The notes under the pieces are model-generated. The model was not told the origin of the DNA. It made no database searches and worked only from the letters and a program-made list of their open reading frames with translations. Of a DNA stretch of 64,000 nucleotides, positions 33,201 through 45,300 are shown in pieces (the stretch's first letter is position 1; every line of letters starts with the position of its first letter). The stretch comes from Cenococcum geophilum 1.58. Taxonomy: Eukaryota > Ascomycota > Dothideomycetes > Gloniales > Gloniaceae. The DNA is taken from the NCBI GenBank assembly GCA_001692895.1, contig KV748232.1, positions 992,001 to 1,056,000 of the forward strand, written 5' to 3'. The position numbers and the translations under genes were made by a program.

Positions 33201-34314
33201 CAATTGGGTAGTTTTTATTCCACTAGTTCTTTATCTATAAGCCTACTTTCCTATTTACTAAGCTCGCTTTCCTTTTCCTTAATTATTTAGTTAATTTCGT
33301 ATAGGCTAGTCGTAAAGGTAACGGCATTAGGCTAAACCAGGTTCTAGTAAAATCCTATAGCGCTAATGCAGTAGATATTAACTGGTGGGAGGTCCGTAGG
33401 TTTCTTTAGCGTCCGTTAGGCCGTAGTTTACAGTATAGGGTTTATAGTCTTCCTTAGCTCACGTTCCATTTTCCGTAAGTTGTCCTTCTTATTTATTAGT
33501 TTAGTGTGGCGTCTAATATCCCTAGGTTTCCTTTATAGCTATATAGGGCCTAGGTTCTTTATTAGGGACTTAGCTAGGCCACTACTAACTTTCTAAGTCT
33601 TTAGTACGGATAGTATAATATAGGCAGCCTGGGGGCGGCGTAATATACGGATCCGTTACGGATTAAGCTATATATCCTTCTTAAAAGCCTAGTCCCTACG
33701 CGTTATATCAGCCTAGTAAATAGTGTCTATTTGCGGCCGTACTAGGTTTTCCATTATAATGCTAATCTCTTTTATAAAGAAAGGCGTTGGGGGTATAGTT
33801 TTGGGCCAAATAAGCTGCCTATTCCGTATATTAAGCTATAAGCCTAAATAGGCTAGCTAATTTCTCCCTAAGATTATATTATAGCTTCTAAGGTCCGTAA
33901 TAAGGAAGGGGATATTATACTACCTTCGTCCGTTAACGCAGAGGTAGATCCGTAAGATAGTTATAATAGGTAGCCCTATCCGTCCGTTATAACCGCAAAT
34001 AGGGATTAGTTTAGGCAGTTCTTTAAGGGGTGCATTTAAAAAGTTAGCCAGTTTTATAGCGCACTTTATATTAATTAAGGTAAAGGCATTTACTCCTAAG
34101 TCAGCTAAAGCAAAGGTTAAAACTTAATATCTATTACGAAATAAAGTATAAGGGATAGTGCAGCTTCTTCCACTAACTAGCTAACCTAGATTAATATGTG
34201 ACATATCGATCCCTTTTAACCCTAGAGAGGAGTCTTCCTCTAGGGTTCCTCTTTTTTTGGCTCCGTACTATCTTCCTAAATTAACAGGACCTCGTTTATC
34301 TTTGCCTTTATTAG

Positions 34315-34356
34315 GCAGTTCCTTATAGGGTGGCCTATTTAACCGCATAAAAAGTA
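34315..34356 (-). pseudogene. B1 gag zinc knuckle
   Basis: The 14 codons read YFLCG*IGHPIRNC. Three of the CCHC ligands (C, H, C) are present and the first Cys is Tyr, with a stop at the Gln position. Gag continues right to about 35350. Confidence 0.65.
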
Positions 34357-35550
34357 AGCTCCTTAATCGCTAAGGGCCTATATATAGGGGTCGCTATATA
34401 TAGGCCAGTGTACACCGGGCCCATAATAGGGGTAGCTACGCGGCTAACTACCAGGTTAACTATAGGAGTTATTAATTATGCTAGGGCACTATAGGCTGTA
34501 CTTGTAGTACTTACGGCCTGGTTTATGAGGTTTCTAGTTTTTAACTAATTAGCGCGTGCCTTAATTTAATAGAGGCCTTGGTTAATAGCTAGGCAATAGT
34601 CTATAAGTTCCTTTAACGTCTGTGCTGTAGTATAAGCTAGTAATACGGCCCGCTATAGGTTTAGGGTAAGCTTGTTAAAGAGGTCTAGTAGTAGGTCTTC
34701 CTAGGGGATCTAGGCCTATCCGGCTAGGTATAGAAAGCGGGTTTAGAAGGCTAAAAAGGTCTCCGTTGTTTTTATATTTAGGCTTTTATAGCTAAGGCGA
34801 GCGTTTTATACTTTAAAAGGGTCTTTATAAATAGAAGACAAGTGTTTAATTATTTCTTCTTTAGAGATGAAGGGGTCTACTAAGTCTTTAGTATATCGCG
34901 GGCGTAAATGCGTCTGGGCGTCTCTACTAGTACGGCTAAAGATATAGGCCATTCTAGCTCGGGCGCTAGGGAAGTGGTCTACATTAACTTTAAGCTTGTC
35001 CTATAATTAAAGCTTCCAATTATTAAATATAGGGTCGGTTCCGTCTGTAAGTAGCGGGGAATCCATAACCTTTATTAACCGCCTTAGTGCTATATAGGCC
35101 TTAGTAGGTCTACTAAGGCACTAAGATAGGGCCTAAAGGACTATAGTAAGTCTTTAGTTATCTAATAATAACTTATTATTAGATACAGGGGTATCTCTGG
35201 CTTTAAGCAGCTCTCACAGTCGTTTAATTTCGGTATTAGTAGCCGTAAGCTCCGCCTAGGGGGTTAAAACGTTAATTATTTCTTTGTCTAAAGTATTTAA
35301 GGGTCCTACAGCTGCTTTACCTACAGCTATAGTTCGTGGCATGGTGGTAGGGGTGTTAGGTAATTCTGGGTAATTTCTTTAGGGGTTTTGGTCTGTGCGT
35401 GTTTTATAGGTCCTTTCCTTAGGGTTCTGTTCTTTTCTTTTAGGTCCTATCCTTATGGTCCTCGTAATATCCTTAGGGTCCTATTCTGTGTTCTAGTAAA
35501 TATATTTAAGTTCCTTCTTAGGAAGAAAGAGTAGAGCAAGCTTTAGATAA

Positions 35551-35777
35551 TATTAGCGACTTAGTTAATCGAGATATAAGCATAACAAAAGGGTCGCGTA
35601 AGCCTGTATAATTGGATTGTCTATAAACGAGAATCTAAAGCTAGGGAAAGGAAAGGAGAAGAAGAGTAGCGCCGTTTGATATTTTATAAGATCTTCGCGT
35701 TACGTAACCGCAATATGCGGCAATCTGTAGCAACTTACCGGTGCGTAGTTCTACCAAGTTCTGCTAGTGCCGTAACA
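35551..35777 (-). repeat. B1 5' LTR, 227 bp
   Basis: It starts TATTAGCGACTTAG and ends GTGCCGTAACA. It is joined directly to the continuation of the B2 LTR. Confidence 0.85.
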
Positions 35778-35782
35778 CCTAT

Positions 35783-35952
35783 ATAATTAGATTGTCTATA
35801 AACGAGAATCTAAAGCTAAGAAAAGGAAAGGAGAAGAAGAGTAACGCCGTTTAATATTTTATAAGATCTTCGCGTTACATAACCGCAATATACGGCAATT
35901 TGTAGTAACTTGCCGGTGCAAAGTTCTGCTAGGTTCTGTTAGTGCTATAATA
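35783..35952 (-). repeat. B2 3' LTR, remaining 170 bp
   Basis: It continues 21780-21836 exactly where B1 inserted and ends GTGCTATAATA. The B2 polypurine-tract complement follows, interrupted by C at 35964. Confidence 0.8.
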
Positions 35953-35963
35953 TTATCCCCCCC

Positions 35964-36157
35964 TATTACGGGACGTGGGGCAGTGGCTATAAAGCGTATA
36001 TATTTAAGGAGTCTACAAGACGTTGCGCGATCGATCGTAAGGGTCGAGGGCGTAAGGAGGTAATATACCTACGCGTAGCTAACATAAGCTGTACGTAAGG
36101 TATACGCAAGAGTATAGGGCTCTCCTATAGAGGCCCCTGCGGTAGGGTTCCGTAATA
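35964..36157 (-). repeat. C 3' LTR, 194 bp
   Basis: TATTACGGGACGTGGGG at the left and GGGTTCCGTAATA at the right (TGTTACGGG...CCGTAACA before transitions). It includes ACGTTGCGCGATCGATCGTA. It is followed by CTACCCCCCCTCTT, the polypurine-tract complement. Confidence 0.85.
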
Positions 36158-36489
36158 CTACCCCCCCTCTTATAGAGGCGGAGCTTCGGCGACGCTATGG
36201 TTACTATATATATATAGAAGAGACACTTAAGGTATAGAAAAGAAGAAAAGGGGGGTATTACTAAAGGCTTAAAACAATGTTATGTAATAGGGCTTAGTAT
36301 CTAAAAATCCAACTAATTAGATAACTTTAACCGCCAGTCGAAGTTCCTAGACATCTTAATAATATTCTAGTTATATAATCGCACTTTGCCGCAATCTAAC
36401 GGCAATTTAACGGCAATTTACCCTTATATAGCAATATACAACGGTTTAACTCTATAAGGGCTTCTATAGAGGATTAGGTATAAAGTCTC

Positions 36490-36720
36490 TACTTAAGCCC
36501 GGTTTCTGTAGGTTCGCGTAGTAAAAGTTACTAATTAGATCCTTTACATTTTTAAAGTCTTCCTATAGTTGCCATTCTAGCTAATCTATATTAAATCCTA
36601 TATATATAGCTCTGTAGTAGAGCTATCGTCCTCTGCCTTTACCAAAGTATTTAAAGTTAATAATTTGTTTAATAGTCCACTCCTTATAGTTCTTATCTTC
36701 GTTCTCGTCTTAAATTAGTA
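36490..36720 (-). pseudogene. C chromodomain relic
   Basis: The minus-strand frame reads EWTIKQIINFKYFGKGRGR, stop, LYYRAIYIGFNID, stop, LEWQL, stop, EDFKNVKDLISNFYYANLQK. The order of strand residues and the terminal helix fit a chromodomain, of a different subgroup from family A. Confidence 0.65.
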
Positions 36721-38899
36721 CTAGTAGGGGTTTAGGCTATATCTGCCCTAGTAAAGGGTTAGGCTAATAGAGGTATAGTAGCTATAGGTAAAATATGGGC
36801 TATATCCTATGGGTGGCTAGGGTAGGCGAGAGTTCTAGCTTATATGCGGCTCCCCTATTAATAACTCATTTAATTAAATAGGGGCCGAGGTTCTTATAAT
36901 TAAGTGACTTTATAGGCCTTTATGTAAAGATATTATGTGCATCTAGCTATACCTAGTCGCCAACACGCATCTCTGGTGGTGGCGTTCTATAATAGTTGGC
37001 GAAGTAGGCCTGCTTTACTTAAGCCCAGGCCATTTCTCTCTTATAGTAGTTAAGTAGATTTTTTGTATAGTCTGCATGCTGGTTAGTAAGTAGCATCTTA
37101 AGGCGTTTTCTATATAGCAGTTTCTTATTAATAGGTTCTAGTGGCTCTATGCCGGATTAGGGGTAATAACCCTTGTTTATAAAGAACGGAGTAAGTCCTA
37201 TAGTGGTTAAGACGTAGTTATTTGTTGTAAATTTACCTAGTAGGAGGTAATCTACCAAGTTATCTTAACTATAGGCGACTACCTATCGTAGGTACGCTTT
37301 TATGCTGGCATTAGCGTTTTCTAGTTACTCAGCAGTTTTATAATAGAAGGATATAGACATCTTAACGGAGATGCTAAGGCGTTAGTAGATTCGTCTCTAT
37401 ATATTAGAGTTAAATTATATACCTTAGTCGGACGTAATTAAGTTAGGTAGCTTATGTAGTCGGTAGACTTTATAGAGGAAGGCGTTAGTAACGTTACTAA
37501 CGGCTACGCCTTTGGTTAGGACGTAGTGGCGCTCTTTTATAAGTCGGCATATTATTATAAGGATGTTCTTATAGGTACGGCCATATTATTTACAGAGTAG
37601 TAGGTTAATAATGAAATCTATAGCGATATCTGCCTATTGTCGTATAGGTACTAATAAAGGGTGTAGTAGTCCTTAGTACTTTATATTAAAGGCCTTAGCG
37701 CGCTTATAACTGTAGCAGGCGCCTATAAAGCGTTTAACTAAGTCTATTATTTTTGGCTAGAAGTAATATCGGCTAAGAAGCTTGTAGGTTCCTCCTCTGC
37801 CTAGGTGGCCGCTTAATTAGAGGTTATAGGCCATTTAAATTAGTTACCGTTATAAATTTTCTAAGTTGGGGATAAATAGGCGGCCTCTATAATAGAGCCT
37901 ATTCTCTTTTACTTTTAAGGCTGCTATATTAATCTGGCCTAAGCTTTAGAGGTTAGTAGGCAGCGTATAGGCGCTAGCGGTTTTTGCGGTAATAAGTTAA
38001 TATAGTAATAGGTCGATAGAGGCGTTATATGCTATAGTAATAAGCTTGTTAATTTTGGGAGGTAACTCTAGTTCTATAGTATAAAGCTAGGGTATAGTTA
38101 GCTCTATTATAGGTAGTATACCTAGGGCCAAATTTTATACTTTTAGGATTATCTGTTATTAGAACTAATTATAGGGGTTATCTTTAAACTAAGGAAGGTC
38201 TTGCAAGCGGCGTATTAGGCTATTAGGCTTAGTACCTTATACTCCTAGTCTATATGCGATTTTAAAGTTAAAACTAGAGAGAAACTCGTTCTAACGTGCT
38301 TAGCGTTAGTTTAGCTACTTTATGGTTATAAAGTACTTAAGATTGCAATAGTCCGTAAGGACTTTAGTTAGCTAGTTAGGCTCTACTAAGGAGAGTTCTG
38401 GTTAAAATTCTTTAAACGCTTATATAATTACAAGAAGTTCTTTATTATAGATCTTATAGTTACACTCTTATAGTATAAGCTTAGATGAGTAAAATGCAAC
38501 TAGGTAAAGAAGACCGTTATTGCCTATTTAGGAAAGGATGCCTACGTTAACGTAGTCTAAGAAGTCGGTTTTAAGGTAGAGTTATCGTCCTAGTGTAAAG
38601 TAAGCTAGGATAGGTACTTTAGTAAAGGCATTTTTAAGGTCTTAGAACGCCTTCTTACATTTAGGCGTTTAGGTAAAGCGTAGGTGCGTTTTTCTTCCTT
38701 TTACAGAAAGGCCCTTTATTCGCATTATTGCTATAAGTAGTGCTACTACGCCTAAGAAGTTATATATGAATTTCTAATAGAAGTTAGCAAAACTAAGGAA
38801 GGCTTATACGTCCTTAATGCAGTTAGGGGCTTGCTATTTAGTAATTATATATACCTTCTTGGGGTCCATACAGACACCCTTAGTGGTAATAATTAGTCT

Positions 38900-39450
38900 A
38901 AGGTATTTTACTTCTATAATTAAAAATTTGCATTTCTTTAAATTAATATAAAGCCCTGCGTCCCTAAGGCGCTATAGGACCTTTTAAACGTATTTGGTAT
39001 ACTTAGAGGGGTTATTACTATAAATAAGTATGTCGTCTAGGTACGTAGAGCAGAAGTCATTAAGGTAGTCCTATAAGGCGTTATTAATGTAGCTTTAGAA
39101 GGTACCTGGGCCGTTATATATACTAAAGGGCATAACGGTATATTTAAATTGGCCAAAGCGCGATGCGAATACGGTTTTCTATTTATTACCTTCCCGTATT
39201 TAGAGATAGTTAAAGGCGGCGATAATATTGAGCTTAGTATAGATTTTGGCTTAATTAAGCCGCTTAAGGGTCTTATATATAAGCGGTACTGGGTATTAGT
39301 TTTTAATTATAATAGCGTTAAGTCCTCTATAGTTAACGTAGAATTAAATACCTCCTTCTGGCTTCTTAGTAAGAAGAATAGGGGCAGCTGCTAGTAATAT
39401 GCTAGGACAAATAAATCCTTTATTAAGGTGCTTGTCGATATACTTTTTTA
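38900..39450 (-). pseudogene. C reverse transcriptase relic
   Basis: The minus-strand frame reads LAAAPILLTKKPEGG, then FYVNYRGLNAIIIKN, YPVPLI, IYTKLNIIAAFNYL, REGN, then FASRFGQFKYTVMPF, and CSTYLDDILIYSNN at about 39010-39055. The Y-L-D-D box is intact here, unlike in A1 and B1. The Asp of the IYTKLD block is Asn. Ambiguous bases (N) cluster at 39670-39719 in the adjoining region. Confidence 0.75.
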
Positions 39451-42133
39451 TAACTAAAAGCTTATCTTTTAACATTAGGTAGGGTCTCTTATAAAGTAGC
39501 ATTTTTCCTTATTTAATGTTAATAGCATAGTTATTAGGTTAATATAGGGGGAGTATATCTACGCTCTTTTGTAAGCACATGTCGGTAAAGTTATAGTACC
39601 TCTCAGGGAGGAGCTTGCGGAGTTCTTCGTTAGTAAGTCCTTTTTTAAGCTTTATAAACTTCTTAAAGTNTAAAGGTAAAAGTCNNTAGAGTTNTATAGG
39701 GGCGTNNTCTTCTAAAAGNTTAACTATATCTATCCTATTACTATAGAGGACGTAATCCTATTCTTTATTAAGCTTATATAGTTATAATTAGGAAGCTACA
39801 GTAACAGTCTAGCCTTTTTTATATGCTATACGGTAGAAGGCCGAGGCACTTATATAGTGGCAGTTAGTTATAGGTAGGGTAATAAGGGGTTCCTTAGGTT
39901 AATATCCTAGGGAGTAAATAAAGGCGGCTAGGCTATACCTAGGTAAGTCTCTCTACAGTATTTAGAGTTAAAGGTTACTTCTTTCTTCTTCTAGTTAATG
40001 GCGGGGTTATATTATTTAAGCCAGTTTATTCTAAAGATAATAGGGTAGTTAGTAAGTAGTATTATATAGGCCTAAAGTTCTTCCTAGTGCCCATTTATAT
40101 CTAGGTGGAGTTATGCTATATAGGTAATCTTCTATACGGTATAATTACCGTTAGCGAGTTATAGGGCGCGGGCTTTAGTAAAGGGTAAGGTAGGTAGGTT
40201 ATAAGTACGCACAAATTAGGTATCTATAAATTTATTAGTAGCTCCGCAATTAATTATAAAATAGCTTTTATATTATTTTTTAGCAGTAGTTCCTATTATA
40301 GGTAAAACCATCTATTTCCGTCTATTTATCTTTATAGAGTTATCTATTAAGTAAGCTAATATATAGATCCCTCCATCATTAGGGCGTCTTAACCCGCGAC
40401 TTAGGGCTAGGACTTAGCGTTTTCCGTTTCCGTATCTAACTCTACCGCTATTACTACGTCTTTATCTTGTATAGTAGTAGCGTATAGCAACGTATTTAGT
40501 ATTTAGGGTATTAGGTTAGGTATTAGGCGGCAGCTACTAAACCTAGCTATTAGGTAGTTTAGGTTATTATAATAACAGCCTTCTTAATAGCATCTATAGC
40601 AGCGTTTTAGTTTCCGGAGTAGCTTACGCTCTCTATCTAGGAGTTTTTATAGAAAGGTTGGTATAGAGAAATTAATATTAGTTTTAGTAGTACTTAAGGT
40701 AGTAGGCGTCGGTGGCTTAGTATATATAGGTTTAGTAGGCCCGGGGGGCTTCTATAGGGAGGTCTTTAGGTAAGGGTTAGCAGTAGCAATTTAATTTAGT
40801 TATTATTCGATCTTCTATAGAGCTGCTACCATATTATAAATATCGTTATAATTATAGCTAGCGGCTGCGTAACTAAGGCGATAAGTAACTTTTTTAAGGA
40901 GGTCCTTTTAGTCTTTAGTATTATCTTAGGTGAGGGCTCTGGTATATTCCTGGAATTTAATATAAAATTTATTAAATAATTTAGTAGGGCTTATCTTTAG
41001 GGCACGTAGTTTAGCTCGGTTAGTGGCCAGTAGGTCGTAGTCGCGGTATATTAGGTTAAGATCATTAAGGACTTCTTAGTAGGACTACTACTTCTAGGGG
41101 CCACTAGTCTCCTATTAGGCGAAGAGTCTATTAAATAGTATACCCTTTATTCGCCCGATAATATAGCCGATCTTAATATCTTCCGTAGAAAAAAGGTAGG
41201 CGCTCTAAGTTAATTTCTCGCGGATTTATATCTTCTAGTAGCTATATTCCTTATAGTCTCCCTAAAAGACTAAGGGATTAAAGTAGCGTATATTAGACCC
41301 TATAGTAGCAGTTTAGGTCCAATTATTATAGCTTTTATTATTGCTGCTTTAGTAGGGGTTCCTATTAGGTAAAGCTGCTTAGCGCTAGCCCTCTATTAAG
41401 CGTTAAGTAGGTAAAGTTACCAGGGGCGTAGAAACTTAGGTGGCGTTATATATAGTAAAGAGGTATCTAACGTTATTATAAATATGCTCATTAAGCTAAG
41501 ATTATAGGTATTTAATTATGCCTTCTCTTTTAGTGACTGTAGCAATTAGTGCAATCTTAGCCTTCTTTAACTGTTGGATGTCGCGTTTAGACACGCGGAG
41601 GTCATCTTTAGTTTCTTAACGTGTATTATTGGCGAGCGCCTCACGAGCTTATAGGTCTTAGATAATATCGCGATCTTAAGCAGTACGCATCTCGGCTTAT
41701 ATAAGCTTTAGGTAATAGTTCTATAGAAGGCGGTAGTATTTATTAGGGTCTCGTGCTACCATTTTTATAAACATCTCAGCGTCTCGTATTTCAATTTTAA
41801 TAGGTAGTAGCCCTTCCGTTTACTTATCCGTAGTTATATAGTTAATAAAAGATAAGACATTATCGGTGTCCGTCTCCTTAGGGGTTAAGGCTAGGGCTAA
41901 TAAATTAAATTCTCCTGGGATTAATTGGCGTTGTAGGTTAGGTATAGGTATTAGATTATTCTTTAGGTTTAATATAGTAGCTAGTAAGGGATATCGTCTT
42001 ACTATCGTGGGTTCCTTAGAAGTATAAAGTAAGGTAATTCGTAGACACGCTTCTTTTGGCAGCGCCTACAGTATTACAAAGACGTAGAATTGGTCATAGG
42101 CTGAGCGTCGGTGGTAAAAAAGGCGCAACGTAA

Positions 42134-42328
42134 TATCACGGGACGCGGGGGCAGTGGCTATAAAGCGTATGTATTTGAGGAGTCTACAAGACGTTACGCG
42201 ATCGATCGTAAGGGTTAAAGGCATAAGGAGGTAATATACCTACGCGTAGCTGACATAAGCTGTACGCGAGGTATACGCGAGAGCATGGGGCTCTCCTATA
42301 GAGGCCCCTGCGGTAGGGTTCCGTAACA
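42134..42328 (-). repeat. C 5' LTR, 195 bp
   Basis: TATCACGGGACGCGGGGG at the left and GGGTTCCGTAACA at the right, followed by CCCCC. It keeps more CpG than the 3' LTR and differs from it mainly by transitions. Confidence 0.85.
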
Positions 42329-42333
42329 CCCCC

Positions 42334-45300
42334 TCTAAAAAAGCCTACCCTTAGGCTTTATTGCTAAAAGCCTTAGCAAAAGAATCTAACTAATTAAATA
42401 ACTTTAACCGCCGGTTAAAGTTCCTAGATATTTTAAGACCTTATGTAGCTAAGAAATTTCTAGTAGCTTATTATCTTTATTATACTAGTATTCTATCTAC
42501 TTATTTAGGTACTTTAACGGTCCGGGTTTATTAGGGTAACGGCTATAAAACTCTTAAAGCTTATAGGGACTACCTATAAAGTTCTATATAGGGTACTAAG
42601 TAGGGTTTAGGTTATATCCTTTCCAACTAATATAATACTTTAATATTCCCTTTATAAGTTTACAGGCTAGTATTTCTTTAATTTCCTATTTATTATCGCT
42701 ATTAACTTAAATTAGTAGGGGAGGTATATTCTTTTATCTAGGTAGTAGGTTATTTATAGCTTTCTATAGCTTATCCGGTAAGAAAATAGGGTAAACTTTA
42801 ATTAAGTCTGGGAGCTTAACCTTATATAAATTGCCTACTTTATTAAAAAATCTTATACAGTCCTACTATTTTATAGTTTAGCTTATAGCTAGGCCGTTCT
42901 ATCCTCTAGTTCTTTATTATAACCTAAACTATATCGCCTATAATAAAGTTAGGCTCACGCCTATACTTATTTACTTACTATTCTATTAATTTCTAGGCCT
43001 TTTTTAGGTTTATATAGGCTACTTTCTAGGCTTCTTTTAAGCGCTTAGCGTACTACTAGGCTTCCTTATAAGATAGTTTTTCGCGTATAGTCTAGGGCCC
43101 TTCTAGTCTTTCCCAGTTAAAGCTTATATAGGGTAGATAACCTATTTCTAGTTAAATAGGGGCAAATCTGGTAAAGTTATAGGGTAGGATTGCTTAGGCG
43201 TAGTCTATTAAGGGTAATAGTTTAGCCTAGTTATCCTAAAAGTAGTTAATAAAAGGCTAAAGTCTCTAGTCTAAGTATTAATTTACAATCTCTATTTAAC
43301 TGTCTATTTGGGGGTAATATGCTATAGAAAGCTTTAGCTTAATACCTAGGATTTAGGTAAACTTATTCCAAAAGGCTAATATAAACTACAGCCTATAGTC
43401 GGATATAATAGTATCTAGTAATCCGTAAATTTGGTAGATATAATAGATATATAGTTAAGCCGCCTTTTTAGCATTAATATTCTTATAATAGGGAATTAAG
43501 AACAGGTGCTTGCTAAAGTAGTTAACTAAGATTATAACTATATTATATCCGTTATGGTCTAAAGGTAGCTTATAAAAGTCTATAAAGATATATTACTAGA
43601 GGCGGTTAGGTATTAAGAGGGGTTTTAATAGTCCTAGGGTCTTATCTTATAGAATTATAGACCTATAGTAGTTATTATAGTTCCGTATATAGCGGTTAGT
43701 ATCTATAATTATTCTAGGCTAGTAGTAGCGGTCGCCAATAATCCTATAGATCTTATTTTTTCTAGGGTAGGCCGTAGAGACCTAGGTATATACTTTAGCA
43801 ATAAGCCGAGTCCGTAAGTTCTATTCCTCTACTACTACTAGCCGTTTATAGTACTTAAGCAGTCCACTTTTAAGGGACTATAGGCTAGAAACGTTCTTTG
43901 CCTTTTTATAGTACTCCTATAGAGAAGGGGCTGTATAGTTTACCTATAGTAGTTTATTAATAAGGGTTAGTTCTATAGAGTTAATAGGGTATATCTCGGC
44001 ATCTAAAGAGTCTATATTTAGTTCTGCCCGGATTTAAAAATTAAGGTGCTCTAGTTATAGTAGCGCTTAGGTCTATAATAAGATCTTTATAACTATCTAG
44101 TTATTTATATCCTATTTACGCCTTATAAGAGCGTCTATACGGTTAGTAGCGCCTAGCCTATATATAATTAAGAAGTTAAACTAAGATAGGGTGTCCGCCT
44201 AGCGCGCCTATTAGGCTATAAGGGCCTTTATTATTATAAAATATTCTAAAGCCTTATAATTAGAAACTACCTAGATAGACTTAGGGGTGCCTTCTAGTTA
44301 GGCTCACCAGTGCTAAAAGCTAGAGATAATAGCTAGTATTTCTTTATCGTAAATTGGGTAGTTTAGCTTAGCATCTACTATAGTCTTTAAATAGTAAGTA
44401 ATAAGGTGCTATTCTCCGTCTATTTACTTTTAGGAGTAAACGCTAGCTATAACACTATCTAAGGCATTAGTTTCTAGCATTAAGGGCCATTTTAGGTTAA
44501 AATAAGCGAGTAAGGAAGTAGAGACTAGTTGTTTCTTAAGCTTATTAAAGGCCTACCTATATATAGTGTTAAAGTAAAAGGGCTGGTCCTTGTAGGTAAG
44601 TAGGCTTAGTAGCCGGGTAATCCTACTATAGTTCTTAATAAAGCGTTGGTAGAAGTTATAGAACCCTAAGAATAACTATACCCCCTTTACGGTCCTTAGG
44701 AGTACCTATTAGTTAATTACAGCTGTTTTTTCTAGGTCTGCCTTAATCCCGTTTATACTAATAATAAACCCTAAGTACTTTATCCGCTTAACACTAAATT
44801 TTAACTTTTTAATATTAGCTTAGAGGCTAGCTTCCTAAAGCCGTTATAGGACTTTATAGATATACTCTTTATATTCTAGTTTATTTTTAAAGTAGATTAT
44901 AATATTATCTAGGTATACTGTATAGAAGTCATTAAGGTAGTTAAATAGTACGTTATTTATATATCGTTGGTATATAGTTAGTCCATTAGTTAGTCCAAAA
45001 GGTAGTACTTTATATTTATACATTCCGTAACAGGTCTAAAATATAATAAGGTCTTCTAATTTAGGGTCTATTTTAATTTAGTAAAAAGCCTAGCGGATAT
45101 TAAGCTTTATAAAGACCTTAGCTCTACTTATTTAGGCTAAAGTCTTATTAAGTAAAGNCAGTAGGTAGCGGTCTTTAAGGGTTAAATTATTAAGCTTATA
45201 GTAGTTAATACAGAAACAAAGTCCTCTATTTAGCTTTTTAGTAAAGAAAATAGGTAAGTTAAAAGGGGCTTAACTAGGCTTAATAAAGCCCTTATCTAGG

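Larger units (their letters stand above)
21837..35777 (-). mobile_element. B1: family B chromovirus, minus strand, carrying A1
   Basis: LTRs 21837-22063 and 35551-35777, both 227 bp. The target duplication is CCTGT (21832-21836) and CCTAT (35778-35782), differing by one RIP-type change. The internal region lies in two parts around A1 (22064-23682 and 31634-35550) and is about 5,985 bp with LTRs. In minus-strand order it holds gag with a zinc knuckle, protease, reverse transcriptase, RNase H, integrase, chromodomain and polypurine tract. It has no intact frame. Confidence 0.85.
35964..42328 (-). mobile_element. C: complete family C chromovirus, 6,365 bp, minus strand
   Basis: LTRs 35964-36157 (194 bp) and 42134-42328 (195 bp). 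Target duplication CCCCC at 35959-35963 and 42329-42333. C lies inside the polypurine tract of B2; removing it restores TATCCCCCCC-TCTAAAAAAGCC as in B1 at about 22065-22088. Minus-strand order is gag, protease, reverse transcriptase (about 39450-38900), RNase H, integrase (about 37900-36950), chromodomain (about 36720-36490) and polypurine tract (about 36158-36172). C keeps more CpG and GC in its LTRs than A and B. Confidence 0.85.

Noticed and set aside
39149-39394. 81-codon plus-strand open frame
   Set aside because: It is antisense to the reverse-transcriptase relic of element C; the minus strand carries the recognisable domain.
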